64,000 nucleotides of DNA from Spongiactinospora rosea (lineage in GTDB: Bacteria > Actinomycetota > Actinomycetes > Streptosporangiales > Streptosporangiaceae): assembly GCF_003315795.1 (NCBI RefSeq), contig NZ_QMEY01000028.1, positions 1 through 64,000 on the forward strand. The letters are read 5' to 3'. Below, piece after piece: positions 52,974 to 61,896 of this stretch (within the stretch, counting starts at the first letter, position 1; each line of letters opens with the position of its first letter). A model generated the notes under the pieces. That model had not been told where the DNA came from, made no database searches, and saw only the letters and a program-made list of their open reading frames with translations. The translations under genes and the position numbers were made by a program.

Positions 52974-54953
52974 TCACCGGATGTCCGCCTCGCCGGGTCG
53001 TGCCCCGATCGCCGGCGGACGCCATTCAGAAGGGTTTCCCCTGGCCGGACCGTCATTCCCGACATGGTAAGGATCTTGCAGGTCCTGGCGCAGATCGTGG
53101 TGATCGACGAGGTTCGCGGCCTCCGCCCGTTCCGCGTCCGCCAGGGGCACCGCGAGCCGTTCGCCGTGCCGGGCGCGGGCGGCCTCGTTCCGGGCGTCCT
53201 CATCAACGTGATCACCGAGGTCATCGTGATCATCGTGATCACCGTGCCGGGCGTCGCGCTCGTCGCGGTCGCGCTCCTCCTTCGGCCCGGCGACGGGCGG
53301 CTGGACGGGCGTCCCCGCCGGCCGTGGCGGCCCGGCGGGCTCCGGCGACGGGCGCTCCAGGTAGGCGCGCGGCGACTGCGCGGGGGCCGGGTAGGCGGGC
53401 TTGGGCCGGACGCCGCCGTCGTGCCCGCCGTCGGCCCGCAACCGCTGCGGGCCCCCGCCGAAGTGCTCGGCGCGCAGCGCGCACGCGGTGAAGTCGGTGT
53501 AGAACATTCGCAGCCACTCCCGGCGCTGGGCCTCGGTGAGCCCGGAGAACCACGCCGCGGCGTACTGGTGCTCGGGCAGCGGCCCGCCCGGCAGCGGCTC
53601 GCCGCGCAGCCAGGACATCACGATCTCGCGGTAGCCGCCCGGCCGCCGGTCGGCGCAGTCGCCGGCCAGGCTGTCCAGGAACTCCTCCGCCGCCTCGTCG
53701 GCGAACCCCGACTCCAGGTCATCGACGTGGACCGGGACCACGCCGGGCGTGGGGTCGCCCTCGGCGCGGCGCGGGCGCTGCTCGACCCTGGTGAACTCGG
53801 CGGGCGTGCCGCTCAGCCGGGACGCGATCTTGGTGAAGGTCGCGCCCAGGTCGGTGAGCCCGTTGCGCATCCCGGGATGGACGCAGATCGTGATCGGCCA
53901 CTCCTGGCAGCTGTAGGCGACCGGCGGTGACGCGCCGCCCCCCTGCGGGCCCCCGGCCAGCCTGACCAGCCCCGCCCCGGCCGCCAGAACGGCGACCAGC
54001 GCCGCGCCGAGCAGCGCGCCCTGCCGGGTGACCATGGCCGCCCAGCCGAGCATCAGCGCGGTGCTCGCGCCGATCAGCCACAGCGTCTGGTCGGCGAACG
54101 CGGCACCGCTGAGGCCCTGGAACACGTCGTACGGCTCGCGCGTGGCGGGCGCCAGGCGTTCGGCCCACGTCGATCCCTCCACCAGCCAGGTGAACAGCCC
54201 GTAGCAGCCGAGCGCGGCCAGGGCGGGCGTGATCGTCCAGGGCAGGGCCCAGCCGGTGACCCAGCCGATCGCGACGTACAGGCCGAGCCCGGCCATGCCC
54301 ATGGCGAGTGCGCTCGGCGGCAGCCGCCCGGCCTGCTCGGTGAGCACGCTCCTGACCGCGAACAGCAGAGCGGTGACCGCGAAGGACACCGCCACCACGG
54401 CCATGATCGCGAGCGGGGCCTTCATCGCCCGCCACGGCGTCAGCGGGCGTCTGGCGGTCGCCCGGCGCTTGCGCATGGCGACCCAGCCGGCGAAGGCGGC
54501 GGCGACCGGGCCGGTCAGCCGCAGCGACCCGATGATGGCCACCACGATGTTCTCCCAGGCGTCCACGCCGGGGACCAGGACGCTCCAGGCGGCGAACAGG
54601 CCGAGCACCAGCAGCAGGGCCACGGTGATCGCGGCGCTCTGCGTCAGCTCCGCACGCGAGAACCCCCGCCTGCGCCGCCGCTTACGCACGCGACCGTCGG
54701 TCCCCACGGCCACCGCCCGCCGCCCGCGCCCCCGCGCCTCCCGGCGTGTCCGATTCGAGGCGTGCCCTGGCGCCGCCGTGTGGTCCGTGTGCTCTGTGCC
54801 GTCGGTGCGGTCTGTGCGTCCGTCCGGTGTCGTGGGCGGCTGGTCCGTCGCCGCTGTCGCCTTCGCCCCCTTCGGCGTCGTCGGTGCGGGCGGCGCGCCG
54901 CCCGCCCGCGCCGCGCCTGCGTTCACGCCGCGAAGGCGACGTCGAGCTGCCAT
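52974..54953 (-). CDS. Large multi-span membrane protein with His/Asp-rich C-terminal tail
   Basis: 659 residues, family not recognised. N-terminus is disordered (Ala/Pro/Thr, TDRTDGTEHTDHT) and ends in RKRRRRR. Residues ~105-355 contain about eight hydrophobic helices. An outside domain follows with YSCQEWPITICVHPGMRNGLTDLGATFTKIA and two further Cys (GDCADR, TACALR). Residues ~505-570 are Pro-rich, and ~560-640 are very rich in Asp, His and Arg (HGDHDDHDDLGDHVDED, VDHHDLRQD). Likely co-transcribed with the DUF4230 gene. Looks like a lineage-specific envelope protein. Confidence 0.65.
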   Translation of the reverse strand: MAARRRLRGVNAGAARAGGAPPAPTTPKGAKATAATDQPPTTPDGRTDRTDGTEHTDHTAAPGHASNRTRREARGRGRRAVAVGTDGRVRKRRRRRGFSRAELTQSAAITVALLLVLGLFAAWSVLVPGVDAWENIVVAIIGSLRLTGPVAAAFAGWVAMRKRRATARRPLTPWRAMKAPLAIMAVVAVSFAVTALLFAVRSVLTEQAGRLPPSALAMGMAGLGLYVAIGWVTGWALPWTITPALAALGCYGLFTWLVEGSTWAERLAPATREPYDVFQGLSGAAFADQTLWLIGASTALMLGWAAMVTRQGALLGAALVAVLAAGAGLVRLAGGPQGGGASPPVAYSCQEWPITICVHPGMRNGLTDLGATFTKIASRLSGTPAEFTRVEQRPRRAEGDPTPGVVPVHVDDLESGFADEAAEEFLDSLAGDCADRRPGGYREIVMSWLRGEPLPGGPLPEHQYAAAWFSGLTEAQRREWLRMFYTDFTACALRAEHFGGGPQRLRADGGHDGGVRPKPAYPAPAQSPRAYLERPSPEPAGPPRPAGTPVQPPVAGPKEERDRDERDARHGDHDDHDDLGDHVDEDARNEAARARHGERLAVPLADAERAEAANLVDHHDLRQDLQDPYHVGNDGPARGNPSEWRPPAIGARPGEADIR

Positions 54954-55197
54954 GCATCAAGCACCCCCCGTGCACTGTGCGAGCCGGCCCCCCGGCCCCG
55001 ATGCCCCCCGCGCCACCGCGCGAGCCGCCGGTGGCGCGCCGGCCGGCGTCCCCTCGCCGAGCCGGGCCGTTTTGGCTTCCGTCTCACCATCCGATGCGAG
55101 AACCATAACGGAGCGTGACGTTTGGTGGACAGCTCCTTTGGGTATTCCGTGGATTCGATTACTCATCGTAAGCGGGCGAAATGGGACGAGGCCGCGC

Positions 55198-55203
55198 TAC
55201 GGT
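55198..55203 (+). promoter_or_regulatory. TACGGT -10 box 7 nt before the MarR gene GTG
   Basis: TACGGT, seven bases, GTG 55211; no Shine-Dalgarno. Predicted leaderless promoter. The 257-base gap 54954-55210 otherwise holds only the opposite promoter region of the membrane protein gene. Confidence 0.45.
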
Positions 55204-55210
55204 ATGCGCT

Positions 55211-55729
55211 GTGCCTACCGGTCAGCCTCTCAACCTGCCGTTCGACCCGATCGAGCGCGCGGCGGCCACCTGGCGTGTCCGGTTCGGGCCGTCCTCGGCG
55301 ATGGCAGCCGTCACATCGATCATGAGAGCGCACCAGATCCTGCTGTCGCAACTGGACGCGCTGCTCAAACCGTATGACTTGACCTTCGCCCGGTACGAAG
55401 CACTCGTACTGCTGACCTTCAGCAAAACCGGGTCGCTGCCGCTGTCCAAGCTCGGCGAGCGCCTGATGGTCCACCCCACGAGCGTCACTAACACCGTCAC
55501 CCGGCTCGAAACGGCCGGCCTGGTCCGCCGGCTGCGCAACCCCAGGGACGGCCGGGGCGTGCTCGCCGAGATCACGCCGTCCGGGCGTGAGGTCGTGCGC
55601 GAGGCCACCGCCGACCTGATGGCGGCCGACTTCGGCCTGTCCATGTACGACGAGGCGGAGCTGCAGGAGATGTTCGCCGCCCTGCGCACACTCCGGGTCG
55701 CCACCGGAGACTTCCCCGCCCTGGGCTAA
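55211..55729 (+). CDS. MarR-family transcriptional regulator
   Basis: 172 residues. Winged helix-turn-helix (LSKLGERLMVHPTSVTNTVTRLETAGLVRRLRNPRDGRGVLAEITPSGREVV) flanked by dimerisation helices. GTG 55211 gives VPTGQPLNLPFDPIERAAATW, typical for the group found beside acyl-CoA mutase genes. A 22-bp palindrome begins at the stop codon and precedes icmA, so this regulator is the best candidate to control icmA. Ligand probably an acyl-CoA, by context only. Confidence 0.92.
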   Translation: MPTGQPLNLPFDPIERAAATWRVRFGPSSAMAAVTSIMRAHQILLSQLDALLKPYDLTFARYEALVLLTFSKTGSLPLSKLGERLMVHPTSVTNTVTRLETAGLVRRLRNPRDGRGVLAEITPSGREVVREATADLMAADFGLSMYDEAELQEMFAALRTLRVATGDFPALG

Positions 55730-55751
55730 AATAGTAGGACGTCCTAGTATT
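55730..55751. promoter_or_regulatory. 22-bp palindrome between the MarR gene and icmA (probable operator)
   Basis: AATAGTAGGACGTCCTAGTATT is a palindrome with a perfect 12-bp core TAGGACGTCCTA and one mismatched pair in each arm. Inside its right arm TAGTAT (55745-55750) fits a -10 box, so binding would block transcription of icmA, whose start is 69 bases downstream. The size suits a MarR or TetR dimer. Confidence 0.7.
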
Positions 55752-55819
55752 TACCCCGTCGATCGCCGGGCGACCGCTGGGCGAGGCGCACTGCTGTACC
55801 GGAACATGGAGGCAGCGAC

Positions 55820-57493
55820 ATGGACGCAGAGCAGACAGCCGAAGGCCGCAGGCGCTGGCAGGAGCGTTTCGACCAGGCGCGCAAGCGTGACGCGGAGTTC
55901 CGCACCCTCTCCGGCCTGGAGGTCGATCCCGTCTATGGGCCGCCCGAGGGCACCGCCGACCCGCGCATGGAGCGGATCGGCTGGCCGGGCGAGTACCCCT
56001 ACACCCGTGGCCTGCACCCCACCGGGTACCGGGGCAAGCCGTGGACGATCCGGCAGTTCGCCGGGTTCGGCAACGCGCGGCAGACCAACGAGCGGTACAA
56101 GATGATCCTCGGCGCGGGCGGCGGCGGGCTGTCGGTCGCCTTCGACATGCCGACCCTGATGGGCCGCGACTCCGACGACGCGCGCTCGCTCGGCGAGGTC
56201 GGCCACTGCGGCGTCGCCGTCGACTCCGCGATGGACATGGACGTCCTGTTCGACGGCATCCCGCTGGGCGACGTGACCACGTCCATGACGATCAGCGGCC
56301 CCGCCGTGCCGATCTTCTGCATGTACCTGGTCGCGGCCGAGCGCCAGGGCGTGCCGATCGGGCGGCTCAACGGCACGCTTCAGACCGACATCTTCAAGGA
56401 GTACATCGCCCAGAAGGAGTGGCTGTTCGCGCCCGAGCCGCACCTGCGGCTCATCGGCGACCTGATGGAGTTCTGTGTCGCGGAGATCCCGGCGTACAAG
56501 CCGCTGTCGGTGTCCGGGTACCACATCCGCGAGGCGGGCGCGACCGCCGCCCAGGAGCTGGCCTTCACGCTGGCCGACGGCTTCGGGTACGTGGAGCTGG
56601 GGCTGTCGCGCGGGCTCGACGTGGACGTCTTCGGCCCCGGCCTGTCGTTCTTCTTCGACGCGCACATCGACTTCTTCGAGGAGATCGCGAAGTTCCGGGC
56701 CGCGCGGCGGATCTGGGCGCGCTGGATGCGCGACACCTACGGCGCGCGTACCGAGAAGGCCCAGTGGCTGCGCTTCCACACCCAGACCGCCGGGGTGTCG
56801 CTGACCGCGCAGCAGCCCGACAACAACATCGTCCGCACCGCCGTCGAGGCCCTGGCCGCGGTGCTCGGCGGCACCAACTCGCTGCACACCAACGCCCTGG
56901 ACGAGGTGCTCGCGCTGCCCTCGGAGAAGGCCGCGGAGATCGCACTGCGCACCCAGCAGGTGATCATGGAGGAGACCGAGGTCGCCAACGTGGCCGACCC
57001 CCTCGGCGGGTCCTGGTACGTCGAGGCGCTGACCGACCGGATGGAGGCCGAGGCGGAGGCGATCTTCAAGCGGATCCGCGAGATGGGCACCGACGGCACG
57101 ATGACCTCCGGCATCCTGCGCGGCATCGAGGACGGCTGGTTCATGTCCGAGATCGCCGAGTCCGCCTTCGACTACCAGCGCAAGCTGGAGAAGGGCGAGA
57201 AGAAGATCGTCGGCGTCAACTGCCACACCGCCTCGGTGGAGGAGCCGCTGCCGATCCTGCGGGTCAGCCACGAGGTCGAGCGGGAACAGAACCGCGTGCT
57301 CGCCGAACGCCGCGCCGGGCGCGACCAGGCCGCGCTCGACACCGCCATGGCCGGCCTGGTCGCCGCGGCCCGCGGCGGCGGCAACATGATCCCCCCGATG
57401 CTCGACGCGGTCCGCGCGGAGGCCACCCTCGGCGAGATCTGCGACGCCCTCCGGGCGGAGTGGGGCACCTACACCGAACCTGCAAGGTTCTAG
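55820..57493 (+). CDS. icmA: Isobutyryl-CoA mutase large subunit
   Basis: 557 residues, the substrate-binding TIM barrel of B12 acyl-CoA mutases without the cobalamin-binding domain. The two specificity residues are Phe80 (TIRQFAGFG) and Gln198 (YIAQKEWLF), the pair that defines isobutyryl-CoA mutase; methylmalonyl-CoA mutase has Tyr and Arg there and 2-hydroxyisobutyryl-CoA mutase Ile and Gln. It needs a separate small B12 subunit (IcmB), which is not in this window. Interconverts isobutyryl- and n-butyryl-CoA, linking valine breakdown to butyryl-CoA. Probable control by the palindrome just upstream. Confidence 0.9.
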   Translation: MDAEQTAEGRRRWQERFDQARKRDAEFRTLSGLEVDPVYGPPEGTADPRMERIGWPGEYPYTRGLHPTGYRGKPWTIRQFAGFGNARQTNERYKMILGAGGGGLSVAFDMPTLMGRDSDDARSLGEVGHCGVAVDSAMDMDVLFDGIPLGDVTTSMTISGPAVPIFCMYLVAAERQGVPIGRLNGTLQTDIFKEYIAQKEWLFAPEPHLRLIGDLMEFCVAEIPAYKPLSVSGYHIREAGATAAQELAFTLADGFGYVELGLSRGLDVDVFGPGLSFFFDAHIDFFEEIAKFRAARRIWARWMRDTYGARTEKAQWLRFHTQTAGVSLTAQQPDNNIVRTAVEALAAVLGGTNSLHTNALDEVLALPSEKAAEIALRTQQVIMEETEVANVADPLGGSWYVEALTDRMEAEAEAIFKRIREMGTDGTMTSGILRGIEDGWFMSEIAESAFDYQRKLEKGEKKIVGVNCHTASVEEPLPILRVSHEVEREQNRVLAERRAGRDQAALDTAMAGLVAAARGGGNMIPPMLDAVRAEATLGEICDALRAEWGTYTEPARF

Positions 57494-57588
57494 GTACTTC
57501 CAGACTTCAAGAAATGTTCGAGAGGTAATACGGTGAGCCCTTAACGTCATCAAAGGGGATTCAGGGCGGTAAGAACACCGGGGGAAGT

Positions 57589-58584
57589 GTGCCGCGAACA
57601 CAGAACGGGGTGTGGAGCGAGCTACGCATCGATTCCACACCCCATGTGACTGTCGCCGTATCACCGCAGGTCACGGCGTTGGCGATTCTGGCCGACGCCA
57701 TTTCGGGCCGGCGCAGGGGCCTGCCTGACCGCTGGCGCAAAATGGTTCAGGAGGCGGTCAGTCCGGAAGGCTGGGAGGCGGCGCTGCCGATCGGCGCGCC
57801 CGGCCACTCGGTCGCCCCGGACAGCATCGTCCCGCTCACGCCGCTCGGGGAGGTCCCCGTGGCGCGGCACGTCGCCTGGCTGCGCGACGCCACGCCCGGC
57901 GACCTTCAGGAGGACCTGGGGCGGACCTTCGGCGCGGAGCCCGTGCCCAGGCACTGGCGGCGCGCGGCCGATCAGCCGCGGCGCTGGCTGCACGGATACG
58001 CCAAGGCCGTGGACGAGGTGTGGTCGGTCGTCGAGCCGCTGTGGCGGCGGGCCAGGCCCGCCATCGATCGCGAGGTGGAACGGGTCGGCGCGGCGGTCGT
58101 GCGGGGCGCGCACGACGTACTGCTCGGTTCGCTCAGTGAGCGGATCGTCTACAGCGACGGCACACTGCGGGTCAGCGACCTCGAACCCGGCAGGTACGAG
58201 CTGGGCGGCCGGCGGCTGGTCCTCGTGCCGACCCTGGCGGGCCGCGACTCGGTCGTGGTCAACTACGAGCACCCCGAGCTGGTGTGGATCGGCTATCCGC
58301 TGCCCGGCGCCGAGACGGTGTGGCGGCAGGCCGGCAACGAGCGGTCGGCGGACGAGCTGTCCGCGGTGCTCGGCGAGATGCGGGCCGGGCTGCTGGCCGT
58401 ACTGCACACGCCGACGACCATGAGCAGGCTCGCCGAGCAGGCCGGCACGGTGCCCAGCGCCATCACCTACCACTGCGAACGGCTCGCCTCCGCCGGGCTC
58501 ATCGACCGCGAGCGCAAGGGGCGCGAGGTGTGGGTCTCGCGCACCCGCAGAGGCGATGATCTCCTGGAGCTGTTCGAGATCTGA
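57589..58584 (+). CDS. DUF5937 / ArsR-type winged-helix transcriptional regulator
   Basis: 331 residues from GTG 57589, preceded by GGGGGAAG. An N-terminal ~240-residue domain (ELRIDSTPHVTVAVSPQVTALAILADAISGRRRGLPDRWR, DUF5937) of unknown ligand, then an ArsR-like winged helix at the C-terminus (LAVLHTPTTMSRLAEQAGTVPSAITYHCERLASAGLIDRERKGREVWVSRT). No Cys metal site is seen. The AT-richer 95-base gap upstream is a likely promoter/autoregulatory region. Target unknown. Confidence 0.87.
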   Translation: MPRTQNGVWSELRIDSTPHVTVAVSPQVTALAILADAISGRRRGLPDRWRKMVQEAVSPEGWEAALPIGAPGHSVAPDSIVPLTPLGEVPVARHVAWLRDATPGDLQEDLGRTFGAEPVPRHWRRAADQPRRWLHGYAKAVDEVWSVVEPLWRRARPAIDREVERVGAAVVRGAHDVLLGSLSERIVYSDGTLRVSDLEPGRYELGGRRLVLVPTLAGRDSVVVNYEHPELVWIGYPLPGAETVWRQAGNERSADELSAVLGEMRAGLLAVLHTPTTMSRLAEQAGTVPSAITYHCERLASAGLIDRERKGREVWVSRTRRGDDLLELFEI

Positions 58585-58639
58585 CCAGCCCCGCCCCGCC
58601 TCGTACGGGCATGCGCGGGCATGGGGCAGGATTGGATGT

Positions 58640-59602
58640 ATGAGCCCAGCGGACTTCAATCGACCCGGATCGCTGTACGGCGCGGTGGATCTCGGTGCGC
58701 GCAAGCAGGCATTGGAAGCGCAGGCCCGTCGTCAGGCCGCGGCGCAGGACAACGCGGGCGGCGGCGCGCCGGGAGCGGGCGGCGCCGCCACTGTCATCGA
58801 CATCACCGACGAGACCTTCTCCGCCGAGGTGATCGAGCGCTCAATGCGCGTTCCGGTCATCCTCGACCTTTGGGCGACCTGGTGCCAGCCCTGCAAGCAG
58901 CTCAGCCCCATCCTGGAGAAGCTGGCCGCCGAGGCGGCCGGCAAGTGGGTGCTGGCCAAGGTCGACGTCGACGCCAATCCCCAGATCAGTCAGGCCCTGC
59001 GGGTCCAGAGCATCCCCACGGTGCTCGCGATCTTCCAGGGGCAGGCGGTCACCGGCTTCCAGGGGGCCCTGCCCGAGCCGCAGGTGCGCCAGTTTCTCGA
59101 CCAGCTCATGGAGGCCCTGGCCCCGCACCTGCCCCAGGGCGGCGAGCAGCCGCCACAGGAGGGCCAGGAGCAGCCGGGCCGCGGCCCGCAGGTCGCCCCC
59201 GAGCTGATCGCCGCCGAGGAGGCCATCGAGAAGGGCGACCTCGACGCGGCCAAGGCCGCCTACCAGCGGCTGCTGGCCCACTCGCCGAGCAACGAGGACG
59301 CCTCGATGGGCCTGGCCGGGGTCACCCTGATCCAGCGCTCTGAGGGCCTTGACCCGGCCGACGTGCAGCGGCGCGCCGCCGACCCCAAGGACATCGAGGC
59401 CCAGTGCCAGGCAGCCGACCTGGAGATGCTGTCGGGCGCGGTGGACGCCGCCTTCGACCGGCTCGTCCGCACGATCCGGCAGACCGCGGGCGACGAGCGC
59501 GACCAGGTCCGGCGGCATCTGCTGGGCCTGTTCGAGACCCTGCCCAACGGCGACCCGGCCCTGACCAAGGCCCGCCGGTCGCTCGCCAGCGCGCTGTTCT
59601 GA
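58640..59602 (+). CDS. Thioredoxin-TPR protein (YbbN/CnoX-like)
   Basis: 320 residues from ATG 58640. A thioredoxin domain at about 50-155 with active-site-like WCQPC (81-85) and cis-Pro in SIPTVLAIF, then a linker rich in Gln/Pro and a C-terminal tetratricopeptide region (AIEKGDLDAAKAAYQRLLAHSPSNEDASMGLAGVTLI). E. coli CnoX is a chaperone-redox holdase working with GroEL; here the CxxC is intact, so redox activity is plausible. Cytosolic. Confidence 0.9.
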   Translation: MSPADFNRPGSLYGAVDLGARKQALEAQARRQAAAQDNAGGGAPGAGGAATVIDITDETFSAEVIERSMRVPVILDLWATWCQPCKQLSPILEKLAAEAAGKWVLAKVDVDANPQISQALRVQSIPTVLAIFQGQAVTGFQGALPEPQVRQFLDQLMEALAPHLPQGGEQPPQEGQEQPGRGPQVAPELIAAEEAIEKGDLDAAKAAYQRLLAHSPSNEDASMGLAGVTLIQRSEGLDPADVQRRAADPKDIEAQCQAADLEMLSGAVDAAFDRLVRTIRQTAGDERDQVRRHLLGLFETLPNGDPALTKARRSLASALF

Positions 59603-59647
59603 CGCGGTGGGGGCCGGGCCCGTTCTGGTCCGGCCCGCCGGCACGGC

Positions 59648-60139
59648 TCAGCCGTGCCGGGCGCGGAAGTAGGCGTTCGCGGTCGGGGTGAACATCAGCG
59701 GCAGGGCCGTCAGCACGGCCATCAGGTGCAGGAACCTGATGGCCGCCAGGACGACCGAGAGCACGCTCGCGCCCGCCACCGCCTCGGCGACCGACCCTCC
59801 GGAAAGCAGCCAGCCGATCGGCTCGATGACCAGCGAGACGGTGCCGAACACCCCGAGTCCCACGGCCAGCGCCACGCGGGCCCACGGCTTGCCCCGGTAC
59901 AACCGCAGCGCCACGAAGGTGGCCGCGCCGTAGACGAGGAGCCGCAGGCCGATCTGGGGGGCCAGGCCCGCGAGCGTGGCCGAGCCGTCGGCGAGCAGGG
60001 CGGCCATCGTGATGGCCGACTCCAGGACACCCGCGCCGACCGCCGCCAGCCACAGCGCGGCGGCGGTCGCGATGTTCCTGGGGAGGGCGGGGGCGGCCTG
60101 GGGCGAGGGGGTCGCGAGCATCGTGCGCATCGGGGGCAC
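59648..60139 (-). CDS. Four-helix membrane protein of unknown function
   Basis: 163 residues with four hydrophobic helices (about 22-50, 57-77, 86-112, 122-152) and few charged residues; a basic RLYRGKPWARVALAVG motif between helices 2 and 3. No family recognised; resembles small DUF4345/DoxX-size membrane proteins. Convergent with the thioredoxin-TPR gene and divergent from the LLM oxidoreductase gene. Confidence 0.7.
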   Translation of the reverse strand: MPPMRTMLATPSPQAAPALPRNIATAAALWLAAVGAGVLESAITMAALLADGSATLAGLAPQIGLRLLVYGAATFVALRLYRGKPWARVALAVGLGVFGTVSLVIEPIGWLLSGGSVAEAVAGASVLSVVLAAIRFLHLMAVLTALPLMFTPTANAYFRARHG

Positions 60140-60300
60140 CTTCCGAGGTGTTGCCGGTTCCTACCGCGCCGAGTCTTCTCCTCCGGGCGGCCGGGCACAT
60201 CGTGGCGCGCACCCCGGTCGCAGGTACGGCCAGCCGTACCCCCGGCGCGCCGTTCCGGGGAGTTTGTCCATGCCGCGACGGGCGCGATAGGAATGACCCC

Positions 60301-61173
60301 ATGACTGCGCTCGGTGTCGTGTTCCGTCCCCAGCTCCCTCCCGAAAGGCTCCGCGACGTGGCTCGCGCGGCCGACGCGGCCGGGCTGGAGGAGCTGTGGC
60401 TGTGGGAGGACTGCTTCCTGGAGAGCGGGATCGCGGCCATGGCGGCGGCGCTGGCCTGGACGGAGCGGTTGCGGGTCGGCGTCGGCCTGCTGCCGGTGCC
60501 CTTCCGCAACGCCGCGCTGACCTCGATGGAGACCGCGACCCTGCACCGGCTGTTCCCCGGCCGGGCGAAGCTGGCGGTCGGTCACGGCGTACAGGACTGG
60601 ATGGCGCAGGTCGGCGCGCGGGCCGAGTCGCCCATGACGCTGCTGACCGAGCACCTGTCGGCGATGCGGGCCCTGCTGCGCGGCGAACGGGTCACCACGC
60701 AGGGCCGCTACGTGCGGCTCGACGGCGTCGCCCTGGACTGGCCGCCGAAGGAGGGAGCCGCGGTCTACGTCGGCGCGACCGGCCCGCGCACGCTGCGCCT
60801 GGCGGGCGCTGCCGCGGACGGCACGATCCTCACCGCCGGCCGGACGCCCGACGAGGTACGGCGGGCCCGCGAGCTGATCGAGGAGGGCAGGACCGAGGCG
60901 GGCCGTACCGGCCCCCACGAGGTCGTGGCCTACTTCAACGCCGCGACCGGACCCGGCGCCGACGCGCGGATCGAGGCCGAGCTGGCGGCCTCCGGCGACG
61001 CGGGCAAGACCGAAGCGGGGGTGGCGGGCGACGCGGGGGCGGTCGCCGAGGCCGTACGACGGATCGCCGACGCCGGGGCCGACACCGTGATCCTCCAGCC
61101 CACCGCCGACGAGCCCGATGTGGAGGGCTTCGTGCGCTTCGTGGCCGGGGAGGTACGCCCCCTGGTCGCGTGA
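60301..61173 (+). CDS. LLM-class (probably F420-dependent) oxidoreductase
   Basis: 290 residues of the luciferase-like monooxygenase fold: N-terminal LGVVFRPQLPPERLRDVARAADAAGLEELWLWED, then LPVPFRNAAL, GHGVQDWMAQVGARAESP and a C-terminal PTADEPDVEGFVRFVAGEV. Actinobacterial members mostly use coenzyme F420 rather than FMN; the cofactor cannot be fixed from motifs alone. Substrate unknown. Confidence 0.88.
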   Translation: MTALGVVFRPQLPPERLRDVARAADAAGLEELWLWEDCFLESGIAAMAAALAWTERLRVGVGLLPVPFRNAALTSMETATLHRLFPGRAKLAVGHGVQDWMAQVGARAESPMTLLTEHLSAMRALLRGERVTTQGRYVRLDGVALDWPPKEGAAVYVGATGPRTLRLAGAAADGTILTAGRTPDEVRRARELIEEGRTEAGRTGPHEVVAYFNAATGPGADARIEAELAASGDAGKTEAGVAGDAGAVAEAVRRIADAGADTVILQPTADEPDVEGFVRFVAGEVRPLVA

Positions 61174-61266
61174 TCGGGTGACGTGCGGCCCAACGGATGA
61201 CCGCCTACCTGGAAACTTTTCTGGTTACACCCTATAACCGTGACCTGGAACGGGTAAGCAACGGGT

Positions 61267-61896
61267 GTGCGGGTCGTGACCATCTCCGCCACGTACGGCA
61301 CCGCGGGCAACGTGATCGGTCCCGCCGTGGCCGAGATGCTCGGCGTGCCGTTCGTGGACCGCGCGATCCCCGGCACGGTCGCCGAGGAGCTGGGCTGCAC
61401 GCTTGAGGAGGCGCTGGTCCACGACGACCGGGCCGAGCACGGCATCGGCAGGCTGTTGTCCGGCGCGATGCGGCTGCCGACGGTGACCTTCGGCGGCGTG
61501 GACACCTACCTGCCGGGCGCGATGCCCACCCCGCCCGAGGAGTTCGTCGCGCACACCGAGAAGGTGATCAGGACGACCGCCAGGGCGCGCGGCGGGGTGA
61601 TCCTCGGCCGGGCGGGCGCCATCGTGCTCGCCGACCACCCGGGAGCGCTCCACGTACGGCTGGACGCCCCGCTGGAACGCCGGATCCGCCAGACGGCGGC
61701 CTTCTTCGACCTCGGCGACCGCGAGGCCCGCAGGATCGTCGAGGACAACGACCGTGCCCGCGCCGCCTACGTCCGCCACTTCTATCGCGCCGATCCCGGT
61801 CAGCCGACCCTGTACCACCTGGTCGTGGACAGCACCAGCATCCCGGTGCCGGCCTGCGTGGAGCTGATCGCCTCGGCCGCCGAGGCGATCGGCTGA
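61267..61896 (+). CDS. Cytidylate-kinase-like family protein
   Basis: 209 residues with the nucleotide-kinase fold: RVVTISATYGTAGNVIGPAVAEMLGVPFVDRAI replaces the normal P-loop (the GxxGxGK lysine is missing), followed by GGVILGRAGAIVLADHP, LDAPLERRIRQTA and YHLVVDSTSIP. This is the AAK/cytidylate-kinase-like family whose activity is untested in most members. TATAAC at 61233 could be a -10. Stands alone. Confidence 0.83.
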   Translation: MRVVTISATYGTAGNVIGPAVAEMLGVPFVDRAIPGTVAEELGCTLEEALVHDDRAEHGIGRLLSGAMRLPTVTFGGVDTYLPGAMPTPPEEFVAHTEKVIRTTARARGGVILGRAGAIVLADHPGALHVRLDAPLERRIRQTAAFFDLGDREARRIVEDNDRARAAYVRHFYRADPGQPTLYHLVVDSTSIPVPACVELIASAAEAIG

